A stretch of DNA of 64,000 nt from the NCBI GenBank assembly GCA_019279435.1, contig JAAALK010000082.1:16769116-16833115 (forward strand). The letters run 5' to 3'. Each line of letters begins with the position of its first letter. Within the stretch, counting starts at the first letter, position 1. Of the stretch, positions 32,690 to 42,610 are shown in pieces. This stretch comes from Zizania palustris (lineage: Eukaryota; Streptophyta; Magnoliopsida; Poales; Poaceae). The position numbers and the translations under genes are program-made. A model generated the notes under the pieces. The model worked only from the letters and a program-made list of their open reading frames with translations. It ran no database searches and was not told where the DNA came from.

Positions 32690-33245
32690 TTTGCGGCGAC
32701 AGATGTCGGCGAGTGGCGTAGGCCGGTGGACGGCGATGGCTGGCGGTGGTTGGATCGGGGACGGCGGCCGGCAGCGGCAGCCGAGAGTGGGCGGCGGCCG
32801 GAAGGGGGTGGCGATGGCTGGGAGGGGACGCAGCGGCGGGCGGCGCGGGCCGGGAGAGGGCGGTGGCCGGGGCAGCGGCCGGTGGTGCCGGCAGGAGTCG
32901 AGCGGCGGGCGGCGGCGGTGGGAGGCGGCGGCGGACGGCGCGGGAGAGGGCGGTGGCCGGGGCGGCGGGCGGGCGGTTGCGCGGGTGCGAGGCGGGCGGC
33001 GGCGTGGGCCGGGGCGGCGGCCGGCGCGGTGGCACGGGGCGCCGGAGGTGGGAGGTGGCGCGGGCGCGAGGCGGGCGGCGGCGTGGGCCGGAGGTGGGTG
33101 GCCAGGGCGGCGGGAGGCGGCGAGCGGCCGGCGGCCGGAGCGGTGGCGCGGGCCGGAGGCGGGCGGTGGCGGCGGCACGGGATGGGCACGGGAGGCAGCG
33201 GCGAGTGTGCGAGTACAGGGAGTTAGGTCTCCCTGTACGCGCACG
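32690..33245. repeat. Very G+C-rich, G-skewed block in element H
   Basis: About 550 bases made almost only of GGCGGCGGGC, GGCCGG and GCGCGGG-type words on the + strand. All frames on both strands are open or nearly so, giving Gly/Arg-rich or Pro/Ala-rich translations; this is a composition effect and I do not call a gene. It lies where the promoter and first exon of the H gene would be (minus strand). Could form G-quadruplexes on the + strand. Confidence 0.75.
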
Positions 33246-33261
33246 CGGTTGGGGAAAAACC

Positions 33262-33521
33262 CCCTAACTTCCGTCGGCCAGCATTAAAGCCGATGGAAGT
33301 TACCGTCGGCTTTAATGCTGGCTGACGGAAGTTAGGGGATCCGATCGGCCGCGGAAAAATCCCCCGCTAACTTCCGTCGGCCACTGTGAGAAGCCGACAG
33401 AAGTTAAGTTAACTTCTGTCGGCCTCCAGGAGCCGACGGAAGTTATTTAACTTCCGTCAGCTTTCCGAAAAGCCGACGGAAGTTAAATTGGCCGACGAAA
33501 ATTTTCTGTTTTGTTGTAGTG
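33262..33521. repeat. CACTA H subterminal and terminal repeats, right end
   Basis: Copies of CTAACTTCCGTCGGC and its inverse, ending in TTTTGTTGTAGTG (33509-33521), the inverse of the left TIR. Followed by CAC, the 3-bp TSD. Confidence 0.88.
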
Positions 33522-33524
33522 CAC

Positions 33525-35051
33525 CAATAATATCGCAGAATATGAAGGGGTCCTGCTAGGCCTCCGAAAGGAAAAGGCACTTGGAGCAGCAAGGATAATA
33601 ATTAAAACAGATTCCCAAGTCATCGCAGGGCATGTCGATAAAAGCTTTCAAGCAAAGAACCCACATCTAGCGAAGTACCTCGAGGAAATCCACAAGACTG
33701 AAGAAACATTCAAAGGATTTTCTGTTCAAAGTATCCCTCGAGTAGATAATCAACTTGCAGACATTCTGGCAAAGGCTACAACCGGAGCATTGGACCTCCC
33801 GGAGGGTGCTTTTTATGAAGAACTAGTCAAGCCTACAGTCAATCAATTACCCGCCGCAGAAGTCCTTTGCATTCCAGCCGTAGATTGGCGGGCTCTGATA
33901 ATGGATATCTTGCAAGGTAGCGCAGATTCTTTAGAAGGTCCAGATTTCCGAAGGTTACAAGCAAGGGCTCGAAATTATAAGCTTGTCAATGGAATGTTGT
34001 ACAAAACCGGAGTGTGTTCTCCTCTACTCCGGTGCATCTCCCAACCCGAAGGCCAAGACAAACTTTGGGACATTCACGAAGGTTTATGTGGAAGCCACTT
34101 AGCCCCTCATTTGTAAGAGATGCAGAGGAGTTGGTCCGAACCTGCCAAGGATGCTAGTGGATGGGAAGACGAAGCCACCGTCCACCAGTCCCACTTCAAG
34201 TTATTGCCCCGGTATGGCCAATGGCTCGGTGGGGAATGGACCTCATAGGCCCTTTTCCAATGGCCAAAGGCAGCTTGAAGTTTGCAGTGGTAGCAATCGA
34301 ATATTTTTCAAAGTGGGTCGAAGTAGAACCATTGACTGCTATCACTTCAACGAATGTGCAAAAAATTTTCTGGCAAAATATTATATGCAGGTTCGGAGTG
34401 CCAAGGGAGCTAAATGTGGATAATGGAACCCAGTTCAAAGCTGACACATTCAAAGAATTTTGTAAAGAACTGGGCATTAAGTTATGCTTCGCAGCAGTGC
34501 GCCATCCATAGTCCAACGGAGCGGTCGAGCGAGCCAACGGGAACATTCTCTCCGGTCTGAATCGAAGGATTGTTGGGTTGGCCAAGGGGCTGTGGGTCGA
34601 AGAGCTTCCCAAGATCTTGTGGTCCATTCGAACCACTCAAGCCAGGTTCATAGGCTTTACCCCATTTAGGCTACTATTCGGAGATGAGGCCATGACTCCT
34701 ACGGAGCTCAGGGGTGGATCCCTTCGTGTAGTGCAACCCGAAGATGAAGATGAGAGGAACACTTCGCTGGACTTGTCAGAAGAAACAAGGCTTCGAGCTG
34801 TCGCCAACCTGATGAAGTACAAAGGCCAAACAAAAACATGGTATGACCCGAAGATAAAGCTGAACGAGCTTAGACCAGGTCATTTAGTTTTACGAAGTGT
34901 AATAGCCCCAGGGAAGTTAGGAAATAAATGGGAAGGACCATATATTATCCTACGCTCAAGGCGCCCCGGATTTTCTAAATTAGCTAATTTAGAAGGGGAA
35001 GAATTGAAACATGCATGGCATGCGGAGCACCTTAAGCGTTACTACACTTAG
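33525..35051 (+). pseudogene. pol of element D, 3' part: end of aRNase H and integrase
   Basis: Resumes the second RNase H (NNIAEYEGVLLGLRK) in the frame left at 30697. The integrase zinc region is damaged: about 48 bases present in A (5838-5885) are missing after 34108, causing a frameshift. The core follows with MARWGMDLIGPFP, VDNGTQFKADTF and NGAVERANGN (Asp, Asp, Glu), with one TAG at about 34510 between the second Asp and the Glu. The C-terminus ends HAWHAEHLKRYYT and TAG at 35049. This is the only place where the Tat integrase C-terminus of the A/D family is visible. Confidence 0.9.
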
Positions 35052-35228
35052 GGGCTCCTTGTAATCACTTGTAAAAATTCCTTTTCTAAATAAAGTGGAG
35101 GGTCGAATCTTGTTTGCTCTTCGAATATCCCTTACTCATGGTGGACACATCAGGAGGACGGAGATGCTTGCGGAGTCAAGCATCTTTCTAAGGACCCGGG
35201 CAACAGCCTGCGAACCATGGGTTCAAAG

Positions 35229-35860
35229 GCCGAAGGTGGCCAGCCTACGGATTCTAGGCTCTGGCTTGTTAGGATCCGTAGAAGAGTCTAAGAACTTTAA
35301 AAGAACAGATTTCCAGCCTCCGGGTTCGAAGTATCTGTAAAAGAGCCGAAGGTGGCCAGCCTATGGATTCCAGGATCTAGCTTGTTAGGATCCGTAGAAG
35401 AGTCTAAGGACTTTAAAAGAACAGATTTCCGTCCTCCGGGTTCGAAGTATCTGTAAAAGAGCCGAAGGTGGCCAACATACGGATTCCAGGCTCCGGCTTG
35501 TTAGGATCCGTAGAAGAGTCTAAGGACTTTAAAAGAACAGATTTCTGGCCTCCGGGTTTGAAGTATCTGTAAAAGAGCCGAAGGTGTCTAGCATACGGAT
35601 TCTAGGCTCCAGCTTGTTAGGATCTGTAGAAGAGTCTAAGGACTTTAAAAGAATAGATTTCCGGCCTCCGGGTTCGAAGTATCTGTAAAAGAGCCGAAGG
35701 TGGCCAGCCTACGGATTCCAGGCTCTAGCTTGTTAGGATCCATAGAAGAGTCCAAGGACTTTAAAGATAAACAGATTTCCGGCCTCCGGGTTCGAAGCAT
35801 CTGTAAAAGAGTCAAAGGTGACCAAGCAATAAGGTTTCAAGGCTCCGGCCAATGAGACAC
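35229..35860 (+). repeat. 116-bp tandem array in element D
   Basis: Units start with GCCGAAGGTGGCCAGCC at 35229, 35345, 35461, 35577 and 35693 (period exactly 116), then a degenerate one at 35811. Each holds TTGTTAGGATCCGTAGAAGAG and AGATTTCC..CCTCCGGGTTCGAAG blocks. It lies between the end of pol and the antisense genes. No ORF or palindrome explains it. Element A has 1.7 units of the same repeat at 16401-16620. Confidence 0.93.
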
Positions 35861-36129
35861 TTTTAAAATCCTAAGCGACTAGTATAAGAGCCTGCAAATA
35901 TAGATTCAGCTCCAAAACTTACAAAAATCATAATACGAACCTATGTTCAAAGAACCCTACGAAAAGGTAAGATTTTATTATTAAGTGTTGTGCGAAGCAT
36001 CGGATTGTTGTGCACGTCATTGTGACCGACGGACCTTTTTACAACGCGTAAGGTCCCCCACCCACAAGGAGGGGTAGGAGGGTAAAGAACAAACAAGATG
36101 ATTCTGGTGCAATTCATATTAATTTATCA

Positions 36130-36600
36130 TACTTTTACATTAAGAGAAATTTTGATCCAAGCCTAAGTAAAATCGGAGACCTTGTCGGCCTCTAGAGCTA
36201 CCTCTACGGCTACTTGGTCCTTCTGAGCTCGAAGCCACCGAGATTGTCCTTTTGGTTCGAGTGCTTCTCTTCTTCGAGGCTCGCAGTTTCTTCTGCTCCT
36301 CTTGAAGCTCGGCTAAGTCAGAAGTCTTTCGGAGTTAGCCTCCGTAGGGTCTTCGGCCTGATACTCCGAGTCAGACCAATCTATATGTTCGGAGGATGAA
36401 GATGTCTTCTCCTTTTCCTCTTCCTTGATGTAAGTTAAGACTGCTTGGAAAACTTCGAGGGTTACCTCTCCTTTGTCTCCGCGAGGAACAGAGAAGCGAG
36501 AGTGGCGGTAAGGCCTTAAGCTCTCAAGGATTGACCACTGCCGATGGAGCCTTTCGTTAATTTCCAGTATTTCGAAGTCAGGCTCCGAAGGACATGACAG
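36130..36600 (-). pseudogene. Antisense ORF 2 of element D
   Basis: Minus-strand counterpart of the 154-aa ORF in A. Starting near 36597 (CPSEPDFEILEI) it carries the same PRGD and DWSDSEYQAEDP segments. A frameshift near 36330 separates the acidic middle from the basic C-terminus. Function unknown. 35861-36129 upstream of it on the map shows nothing I can name. Confidence 0.5.
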
Positions 36601-36709
36601 AACCTAAAAGAATAAAACACCCAAACAAATTCTTTGTTTATAACTTTTCATTAATAAAAGGGGCTTTACAAGACTTTTTATACATGATCAAGCGCCCTAT
36701 AAGCTAAAC

Positions 36710-39700
36710 CTACAGGTCAGTTGGTGGGGCAGGAGGTGTTGGAGCCGGTGAGGCAGGAAGCGGCGGCCTTGTCTGTGCTTGCTTCTGCCAACGGGCCTCG
36801 TCGATCCAAGCTTTAGATGCTGCCTTCTGGTCTGTCTTCCAGGTTGACCGGAAAACTTCCCAAGCCGAGGCTACGTCTAGCGAAGGATGTAGCAAGGCCT
36901 CAGAGGCGAAGCTTCCAGGTGTCGAACCCCTGACTGGAGCAATAGGAATTCGAAGGGCTTCGAGGTGACGGATGACTCCAATTCCACTTGAATCCTCTTC
37001 AGCTTCCGATCAAGGGACTCGCTGGCCGTAGCAAAAGACGAAGGGCACATAGTGCCAAAATATTCCAAGGTGCCTTGAAGGGCATCCCAGACACTTTGGC
37101 CATCTGGGACAGCAAGGAGCTTTTCTGGGCCATCGCTTGCTTGAGAGAGCCTTGGAGCTCTACCAGTTGGGTGCTCGAAGTAGCCGCCGCCTGCCGGAGC
37201 TTCTCAACCTCCGCTCGGAGCACCAAGCACTCGGCTTCAGCTTCTTGGGCTGAAGTTCGGAGTGCGTCACTGTTCCGCCTTTCGAGTCGAAGGGCTTCGT
37301 CAGCTTCGGCCCTAGCCCTCCGTTCTTAGAGGAATTCTTCCTCCAACCGAAGTGCTCTCTCTTCAGAGCCTTTAAGCGTGGATTGGAGGGTGGTAACCTT
37401 CCTCTTAAGTCGGTTAGTTTCGACTTCATTGGAAGTCGCTGCCGCTCTAGCAAGGACAAATTGCTGCAAGAGGAACAAGTAAGTACCAGGTATTTACATT
37501 TACTAATTGAAAATATTTGCGGTACTTCTTATACCTGAAGGGCAGCCCTTTCGAGAGCCATGTTGAGCTCCGGGGTCCTAGCTTCGCTTAAAACGGAGAC
37601 CAAGTCGGAGTTGGCAACTTCCTGGCCTTTGTCCGCCAAAGGCTCCAGGAGCGCCCGGAGGCCCGTCCGTTGCTCCAGAAAAGGAGCCAGCAGAGGAAGC
37701 CAAGACTGAGGTTGGCGATCATCTGTCGTTGCCTCTTCCTCCGAGTTGTTGGATGAAGGCTCGTTGGAAGAGGGTGTCGTCGTCGGACCAGAAGAGAGTC
37801 TGAGGCTTGACATGCTTTTGCCCCTCCCTAGCACAAAGACAGGAGGCTCGACTCCGACGGAGGTAGCTCCTCCTTCGGCGGATACCCCTTCGGCTAGAGC
37901 CACATCGGCAGGGATGGCCTCGGCCATCAGAGCCATGTCGGCGGAAACGGCCCCTGCCACCGGAGCCAGGGTGTCCAGTGGAGCCGGGGTGTCCATCAGA
38001 ACCGCAACCCCAGAAGAAGCTGGAGCTTCGTGTGCAGCCGGGGCTTCGTCGCCCCTCGATGTACCTGCAGCATCAAGGTATTTGGTGAACATTTACGAGT
38101 AAAAATTGATGCAGGAATTGACCGAGGCAAAAGATTCGAAGTGTACCTTCGGAGGCACCGTGAGGTATAATCGTCGGGTCCTCCAGGACTTTGTACATCC
38201 GGAGAATCTCGTCGAGGTCGTCCCCCGAAGTCCTCTTCGGTTTAGTTGCCGCTGGAGCCTCAACCTCTGCCGTGATCACGCTAGCTACGGGTGAGTCGGG
38301 GGCCATGGTCTCCGGCTCCGAGCTCACGATAGCGGGCGCAGGAGTATGTGCCGTGTCTACCTCCGCAGCCTCTCGAGCAGAAGCTTCGGTTGGGACCCCT
38401 GCTGCATCTTCGTCGCCTTCCAGGAGGTAGTTCTTGAAGTCCTTCGCCAATTGGACGTCGGAGCCTTTGCTCCCGGACTCCTCCGAAGCCGAGCTCCGAA
38501 TGCCCAAGGACGAAGCGGACGAAATAGGGTTCAGTTGAGGAGGGATCTTCACCACCTTCTTTTTCTTGGTGGGGGTCTTGCCGGCCTTCTTCGGAGGCTC
38601 GGCGACGGCTTTCCTCTTCCGAGGGGCCGCCCCGGCCAGGTTAAAGTCCGGTAGAGGAGGAGGCACCATCCTGAGGGCTCCCCACACCGTGTTGGAGTGC
38701 TCCCAGCTCCAACCTCTTCTGCCTTTTAGCCACCGTAGGGGTTCCGAGGACCCATTCGGTGGCCCGTGCTATCTTCTCCGGGGCTAACGCCAGTGGAGCC
38801 GCTGAAAAAAGGTAACATATTATAAGTATGTTATTTTCTTCATCTAACATATTATTGCAGGAGAGTCGAAGTCTTACCTAGAGTTCAGAGCTCACCCCCC
38901 GAAGCCTGTTGAAACAATATCGGCCAGTTTGCCCCAAGGGGTGGGATTCGAAGAGCAATGAACTCTTCAACAAGATCGCGCATGCTCATGCGACTGGCCA
39001 CCGAAGTCAGTAGCCCTAGCCATGTTGAGAGCAGGCTAGGTTTTAGGGTAACCTCTGCCTCCTTCCGAAACCAGATCTCTTGAAAGGGTCCAGCGAGAGG
39101 GGAGTCCTCTCCATCCTCGGCGTAGAACCACCGAAGGATCCAATTAGTGTACCATCGGTCATTGATGGCCTTCACTGGAAAATGGTGGGCGTGCTCCCTC
39201 CGCAGCTGGAAGTTGACACTTCCGAAGGCTGTTATCACCTTGGTGTCCCCGGGGCCATCTTGCGGCTTCGATTGGCAGATGGCTTCGTGGGTGCCGGCGA
39301 AGACCTTCGATCGCACCTCGCACCCTTCGGCCCGAAGCACCCATTCGAAGACATCCAGACGGGCAATGGCATTGGGAGACAGCTGGGGCAAGGTGATGTG
39401 GAACATGTCCAATACCTCAGATAAGAAGTCGATAGCCGGAAGCCCTAGGCCTGCCTCGAAGAAGGCCTCGAAGACCACGACCTCTCCGCTCCGTGGCCGC
39501 GGAGTTGATTCCGGTCCAGGGACTCGTGTCCTCATCCTGGACCCTAGCTTCCCTTCCATGGCCTCTTCAATGGATTCTGCAGTGCTTGTGGATTGGCCGA
39601 TGAGGAAACTTTGAGGGATCTTCTTCTTGGATGGCGGGCGGAGCTCCCGGGGTTCTTGGGCCAGGCGTCGCCCGGAGCTCCCGCCATTGCTGTTACGGCT

Positions 39701-39771
39701 GAAGCTTCCCACGCTTGCCTCTGCGCCAGAGTGCCCACCGCCGCCGGCATGGTGTGGCTGGTCCTCGCCAT
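36710..39771 (-). pseudogene. Antisense gene of element D (Transposase_28-like), four exons, frameshifts
   Basis: ATG at 39771 (MARTSHTMPAAVGTLAQRQ). Exons: 39771-38878, 38801-38147, 38064-37535 and 37463-36710, with GT-AG introns of 69-82 bp at the same places as in A. Exon 1 has EVVVFEAFFEAGLGLPAIDF and LPQLSPNAIARLDVFEWVLR. The frame shifts once in exon 1 (39640-39712), once in exon 2 (near 38690), and exon 4 is damaged by small deletions (36895-37068). A TGA before the first donor is shared with A. No proof of expression; conserved introns argue for past selection on a spliced product. Confidence 0.75.
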
Positions 39772-40249
39772 GGATTGGTGGCTCGGGAAGTTGTGAGAGT
39801 TGGAGGTTGAAGAAAGTGAGTTGCGAATGCTAGGCACGGTAAAAAGCTCTGGGTAAATTCCAATCCCCTTTTTATAACTGTCCGCTAGTTGTTGTGCTTC
39901 GATTGCATTCACACTACAGGTTCAACTTCTGTCGCTGGCAGGTGGGTCTAGGGAGCGGAACGGTGTGAGTCCGCCATAAATTTTGACTGTTACCTTTTGT
40001 AGAGCGTAACGGCTACTTGTATAGTAACGGTTCTAATCAAATGGCTCTTCACGATGTTTGGACTTCGTAACGGTTCTCTGTCCCACGAAGCGTTCACACG
40101 GCGGTTGTGGACTCGAAGCCGTAGTCCGAATGCTTTTGATCAAAGACCCTTCGAATGACTGTAATGTGTTCAAACTTCTCTAAGTCTCAGAATATGAAAA
40201 TGTTCCTTGCGTATACTGCTTCCCTTCTATACAGGTCAAATTCGGAGAA
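39772..40249 (-). promoter_or_regulatory. Promoter region of the antisense gene in element D
   Basis: Minus-strand TATAAAA at 39876-39870, 99 bases before the ATG, with the same spacing as in A. The remaining sequence to the polypurine tract (40250-40267) has no ORF I can support and aligns in general with 20650-21022 of A. Confidence 0.6.
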
Positions 40250-40267
40250 GCATATTCGAGGGGCTAC

Positions 40268-40763
40268 TGTTGGGGGAAAATGCTTCACTTTTAGGACATA
40301 GAGATTAATAGTTCAAAAGGACTTATCAACTTCGGAGCTGCTGGGCTCATGCTCGAAGATGGAGGAGTTGTTAAGCCGAAGGATGCTTCGATCTGAGATC
40401 CGAAAGAACCCTCCGCAAGATATAAGGCTTCGGAGACAAACGACAGGATTGATAAGATGTTTGTCTTATCTACTTGCTTTGGGTAGATTTTACCATTTTA
40501 ACCCTGTTCAGGGTACCGAACAGTTTCCACTATGTCGGTTGTAATTGAGGGGTAAATAGGTCTTTTCCTTAGACATTTTTGCCTATAAATACCCCCTTCT
40601 TACCTTGTAATGGGGATCAAATACTCAACTATTCTAATACACATATTCGGACTACTTAAGCTATTATCCAGTTCGAAGGCTTGAGATAGTTCTTAAACAC
40701 GAACTCACTGTTTGTCTGTTCTTGATCTCAGAGAACCTGTTAGCGTAATCTTTTACGCCAACA
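40268..40763 (+). repeat. 3' LTR of element D
   Basis: 496 bp, TG...CA, collinear with 26222-26718. It is preceded by the GAGGGGCTAC polypurine tract and followed by CCAGT, the TSD. The terminal palindrome TGTTAGCGTAA/TTACGCCAACA is at 40738-40763. Confidence 0.94.
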
Positions 40764-41174
40764 CCAGTAGAAGTGGATCTCGGCTCTTTAAGACTTCTTA
40801 AGAAAAATAGCTTATCGGTCGATGAATATGAAACTCTCTTAAACGATAATTTGGAAGAGGTGACCGATAAGAGGTTGAGGTCTTTAGAAGCTATAGAAAA
40901 AGACAAGAGAAGAATAGCTAGAGCCTATAACAAGAAAGTTAAACCAAAATCATTTCAAGTTGGTGACTTGGTTTGGAAGACGATTTTACCTTTAGGCACT
41001 AAGAGCCCCAAATTTGTTAAATGGTCGCCTATTTGGGATGGTCCCTTCAAAGCAGCCAAAATCGCTCTGGGTAACGCATATGTGTTAGAATCTCTACAAG
41101 GAGAGCAGTTTCAAAGAGCTTTGAATGGCAGGTACTTGAAAAAGTACTTCCCAAGTGTGTGGCAAAGCGCTTGA
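40764..41174 (+). pseudogene. Integrase C-terminus of element F
   Basis: Continues F after D: PVEVDLGSLRLL..., then a basic region (KDKRRIARAYNKKVKPKSFQ), a GDLVWKTILP segment and PIWDGPFKAAK...LNGRYLKKYFPSVW. The GDLVW..K...GP pattern is the usual end of gypsy integrases. Ends at TGA 41172-41174. The coding is open here. Confidence 0.9.
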
Positions 41175-41242
41175 AAGTGTCAAAAGGCCGATATGGAAAG
41201 TATTGTCCTTAGCCCGCTATGCTTTTAGTTCACTTAGTTTAC

Positions 41243-41260
41243 TAAAAGGCAGGGGGCATG
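41243..41260 (+). promoter_or_regulatory. Polypurine tract of element F
   Basis: AAAAGGCAGGGGGCATG directly before the 3' LTR start TGTTGATAGC at 41261. Confidence 0.7.
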
Positions 41261-42610
41261 TGTTGATAGCAAAAATAGCATTAATGGTCAAGATTGTCAA
41301 AATATCAATTTTGGTAATTTGGGCCGAAAATACACAAGTCCTGGAATAGGCCGAAGCCTTATAGGGCCGAAGGCCCAACGAACATTGGGATTCAGAGGCC
41401 TTTTAGCGGCCTGCTACCTTCAGCCCGAAGGCCATCCAGAGGCCTTCCTCGCCGAAGCTTCGGCCCGAGGAGCAGGATTCGGCAGGCCTACTGAAGGCCC
41501 ACTTCGGGCCAGCTCCGAAGATAGAGTTTGAGTCTAATTCTGTCTATTTTTATCCGTAAACTTGATTAGGCCAAATCCTACCAGATTAGTCTTAGAGATA
41601 AGAAGACTAGCCCCTATAAATATAGGGGTGAGGCCAGTTCATTAGACCCCCCAAACCAAATCAACTTCAAACCCTAGTTTGAATTGTATCTTTTATTTTT
41701 CCTTTACTTTCTGCACAGCCTTCGTGGGTTTGCCTGGAAGCCCTCCGCCGACCACGCCGAAACCGTGGTAAGCCTTGCTACTTCGCTCGTGAAGTATCCA
41801 TTAATCTCCGTAATAGATTGCTATCGCCTTGTTACTTAGCCTATGAAGTATCCGTTAATCTACGTAACAGATTGCTACCTTCATTTCCCTACTGCAACAC
41901 TTAGCAGATTCGGTCTCCAGGCCGAATTGGCACTTGATCTTTGTTCTATTGCAGGTTTTATACTCAGAACCCATTCACCAGAGGTGTTCGAAGCTAGGAG
42001 ACTGGTTTCGAAGGATGCCAGGACACCCTTCGACGGAACCCTGCTTCGACTACCCGTGTCGGACCCGTCACGTTGTTGTCGGTTTGACTAAGTTCCACAC
42101 ACTAGAGTTCTCCGCAGCAGGCTTTGTCACGACAGGCTTCGTCATGCCTACACTTCGCTCTAGATGAAGTCACACCAGTGTGTTGCATTGGAGTATTTTC
42201 ATCGTGTTAGAGACTTCGCACCGAACCCTAAAGTTCGGAGGTGATTTCGCGTCAAGATCTTTTCAGAGCCCACCTTTGGCCAGATCAATCTGAACGCCGA
42301 ATACTACATTCGACGAGACCCTTCGCACTAGACGCTGAAGGCCTCCTTCGGTGAACCCTTCGCACAGTACACTTTGAACCAGTTAGGCTCCAGTCAACTA
42401 CCTAGTTTATTTTATTTATATATTTCTTTCAGCTAATTGGATTATTTCTATGTGATCTGATTACCTGGCGACTCCACCCCCCTTGCTACTATTAAGGGTA
42501 GTCAAAATGCGATGTCAGTGTTGTGTTACACTTAGGCTTGTCCCTATGTATCCGCACAGTTTTGGATCGTCGAACTGACCCAAGTGCGGGGGCACGTTTT
42601 CGTGTCAACA
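41261..42610 (+). repeat. 3' LTR of element F (1350 bp)
   Basis: Starts TGTTGATAGCAAAAATAGC and ends TTTTCGTGTCAACA. The same family as the LTR of E, whose minus-strand start reads TGTTGATAGAAAAAAATGGC at 47791. A TATA-like CCCCTATAAATATAGGGG lies near 41610. F's 5' LTR is left of the window, so age cannot be judged. Confidence 0.9.

Larger units (their letters stand above)
30698..33521 (-). mobile_element. Element H: CACTA (En/Spm) transposon, 2.8 kb, lacks TNP2
   Basis: Ends are CACTACAACAAAA and its inverse TTTTGTTGTAGTG, flanked by the 3-bp duplication CAC (30695-30697, 33522-33524). Removing H and one TSD restores the D reading frame. Subterminal regions carry many copies of TAACTTCCGTCGGC and its inverse. 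Inside, on the minus strand, is a spliced remnant of a Transposase_24/TnpA-like gene (31353-32460) preceded by a GC-rich block; no TNP2 transposase is present. So it would depend on a related autonomous element. Orientation is set by the gene. Confidence 0.93.
26222..40763 (+). mobile_element. Element D: Tat-lineage Ty3/gypsy retrotransposon with nested CACTA H
   Basis: LTRs 26222-26718 and 40268-40763, TSD CCAGT at 26217-26221 and 40764-40768, inside F's integrase. It has the same plan as A: PBS, one-frame gag-pol, 116-bp tandem array, antisense ORF 2, antisense gene, polypurine tract. The sense frame resumes on both sides of H once H and its TSD are removed. About 25 mismatches between the LTRs by eye, so D is older than A. 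Its many nonsense codons and a deletion in the integrase zinc region make it defective. Confidence 0.93.
1..42610 (+). mobile_element. Element F: Ty3/gypsy (Tat-type) retrotransposon, 5' end outside window
   Basis: Composite host element. Its pieces are gag at 1-637, gag/pol at 21534-26221, integrase tail at 40764-41174, a purine-rich tract and a 3' LTR at 41261-42610. Elements A and D split it; each is flanked by a 5-bp TSD, and the coding sequence resumes after each. Two RNase H-like domains before integrase point to the Tat lineage. The 5' LTR lies left of the window. F itself appears to sit inside the gag of minus-strand element E, because E's gag breaks exactly at F's LTR end (42610/42611). 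Many in-frame stops mean it is not autonomous. Confidence 0.85.

Noticed and set aside
32607..33287. Several 140-200 aa ORFs on both strands, Pro/Ala- or Gly/Arg-rich
   Set aside because: Pure composition effect of the G+C-rich block; nearly all frames are open and no domain is visible.
35229..35860. CRISPR-like direct repeats
   Set aside because: 116-bp units are continuous with no unique spacers and this is plant DNA; it is a tandem repeat.
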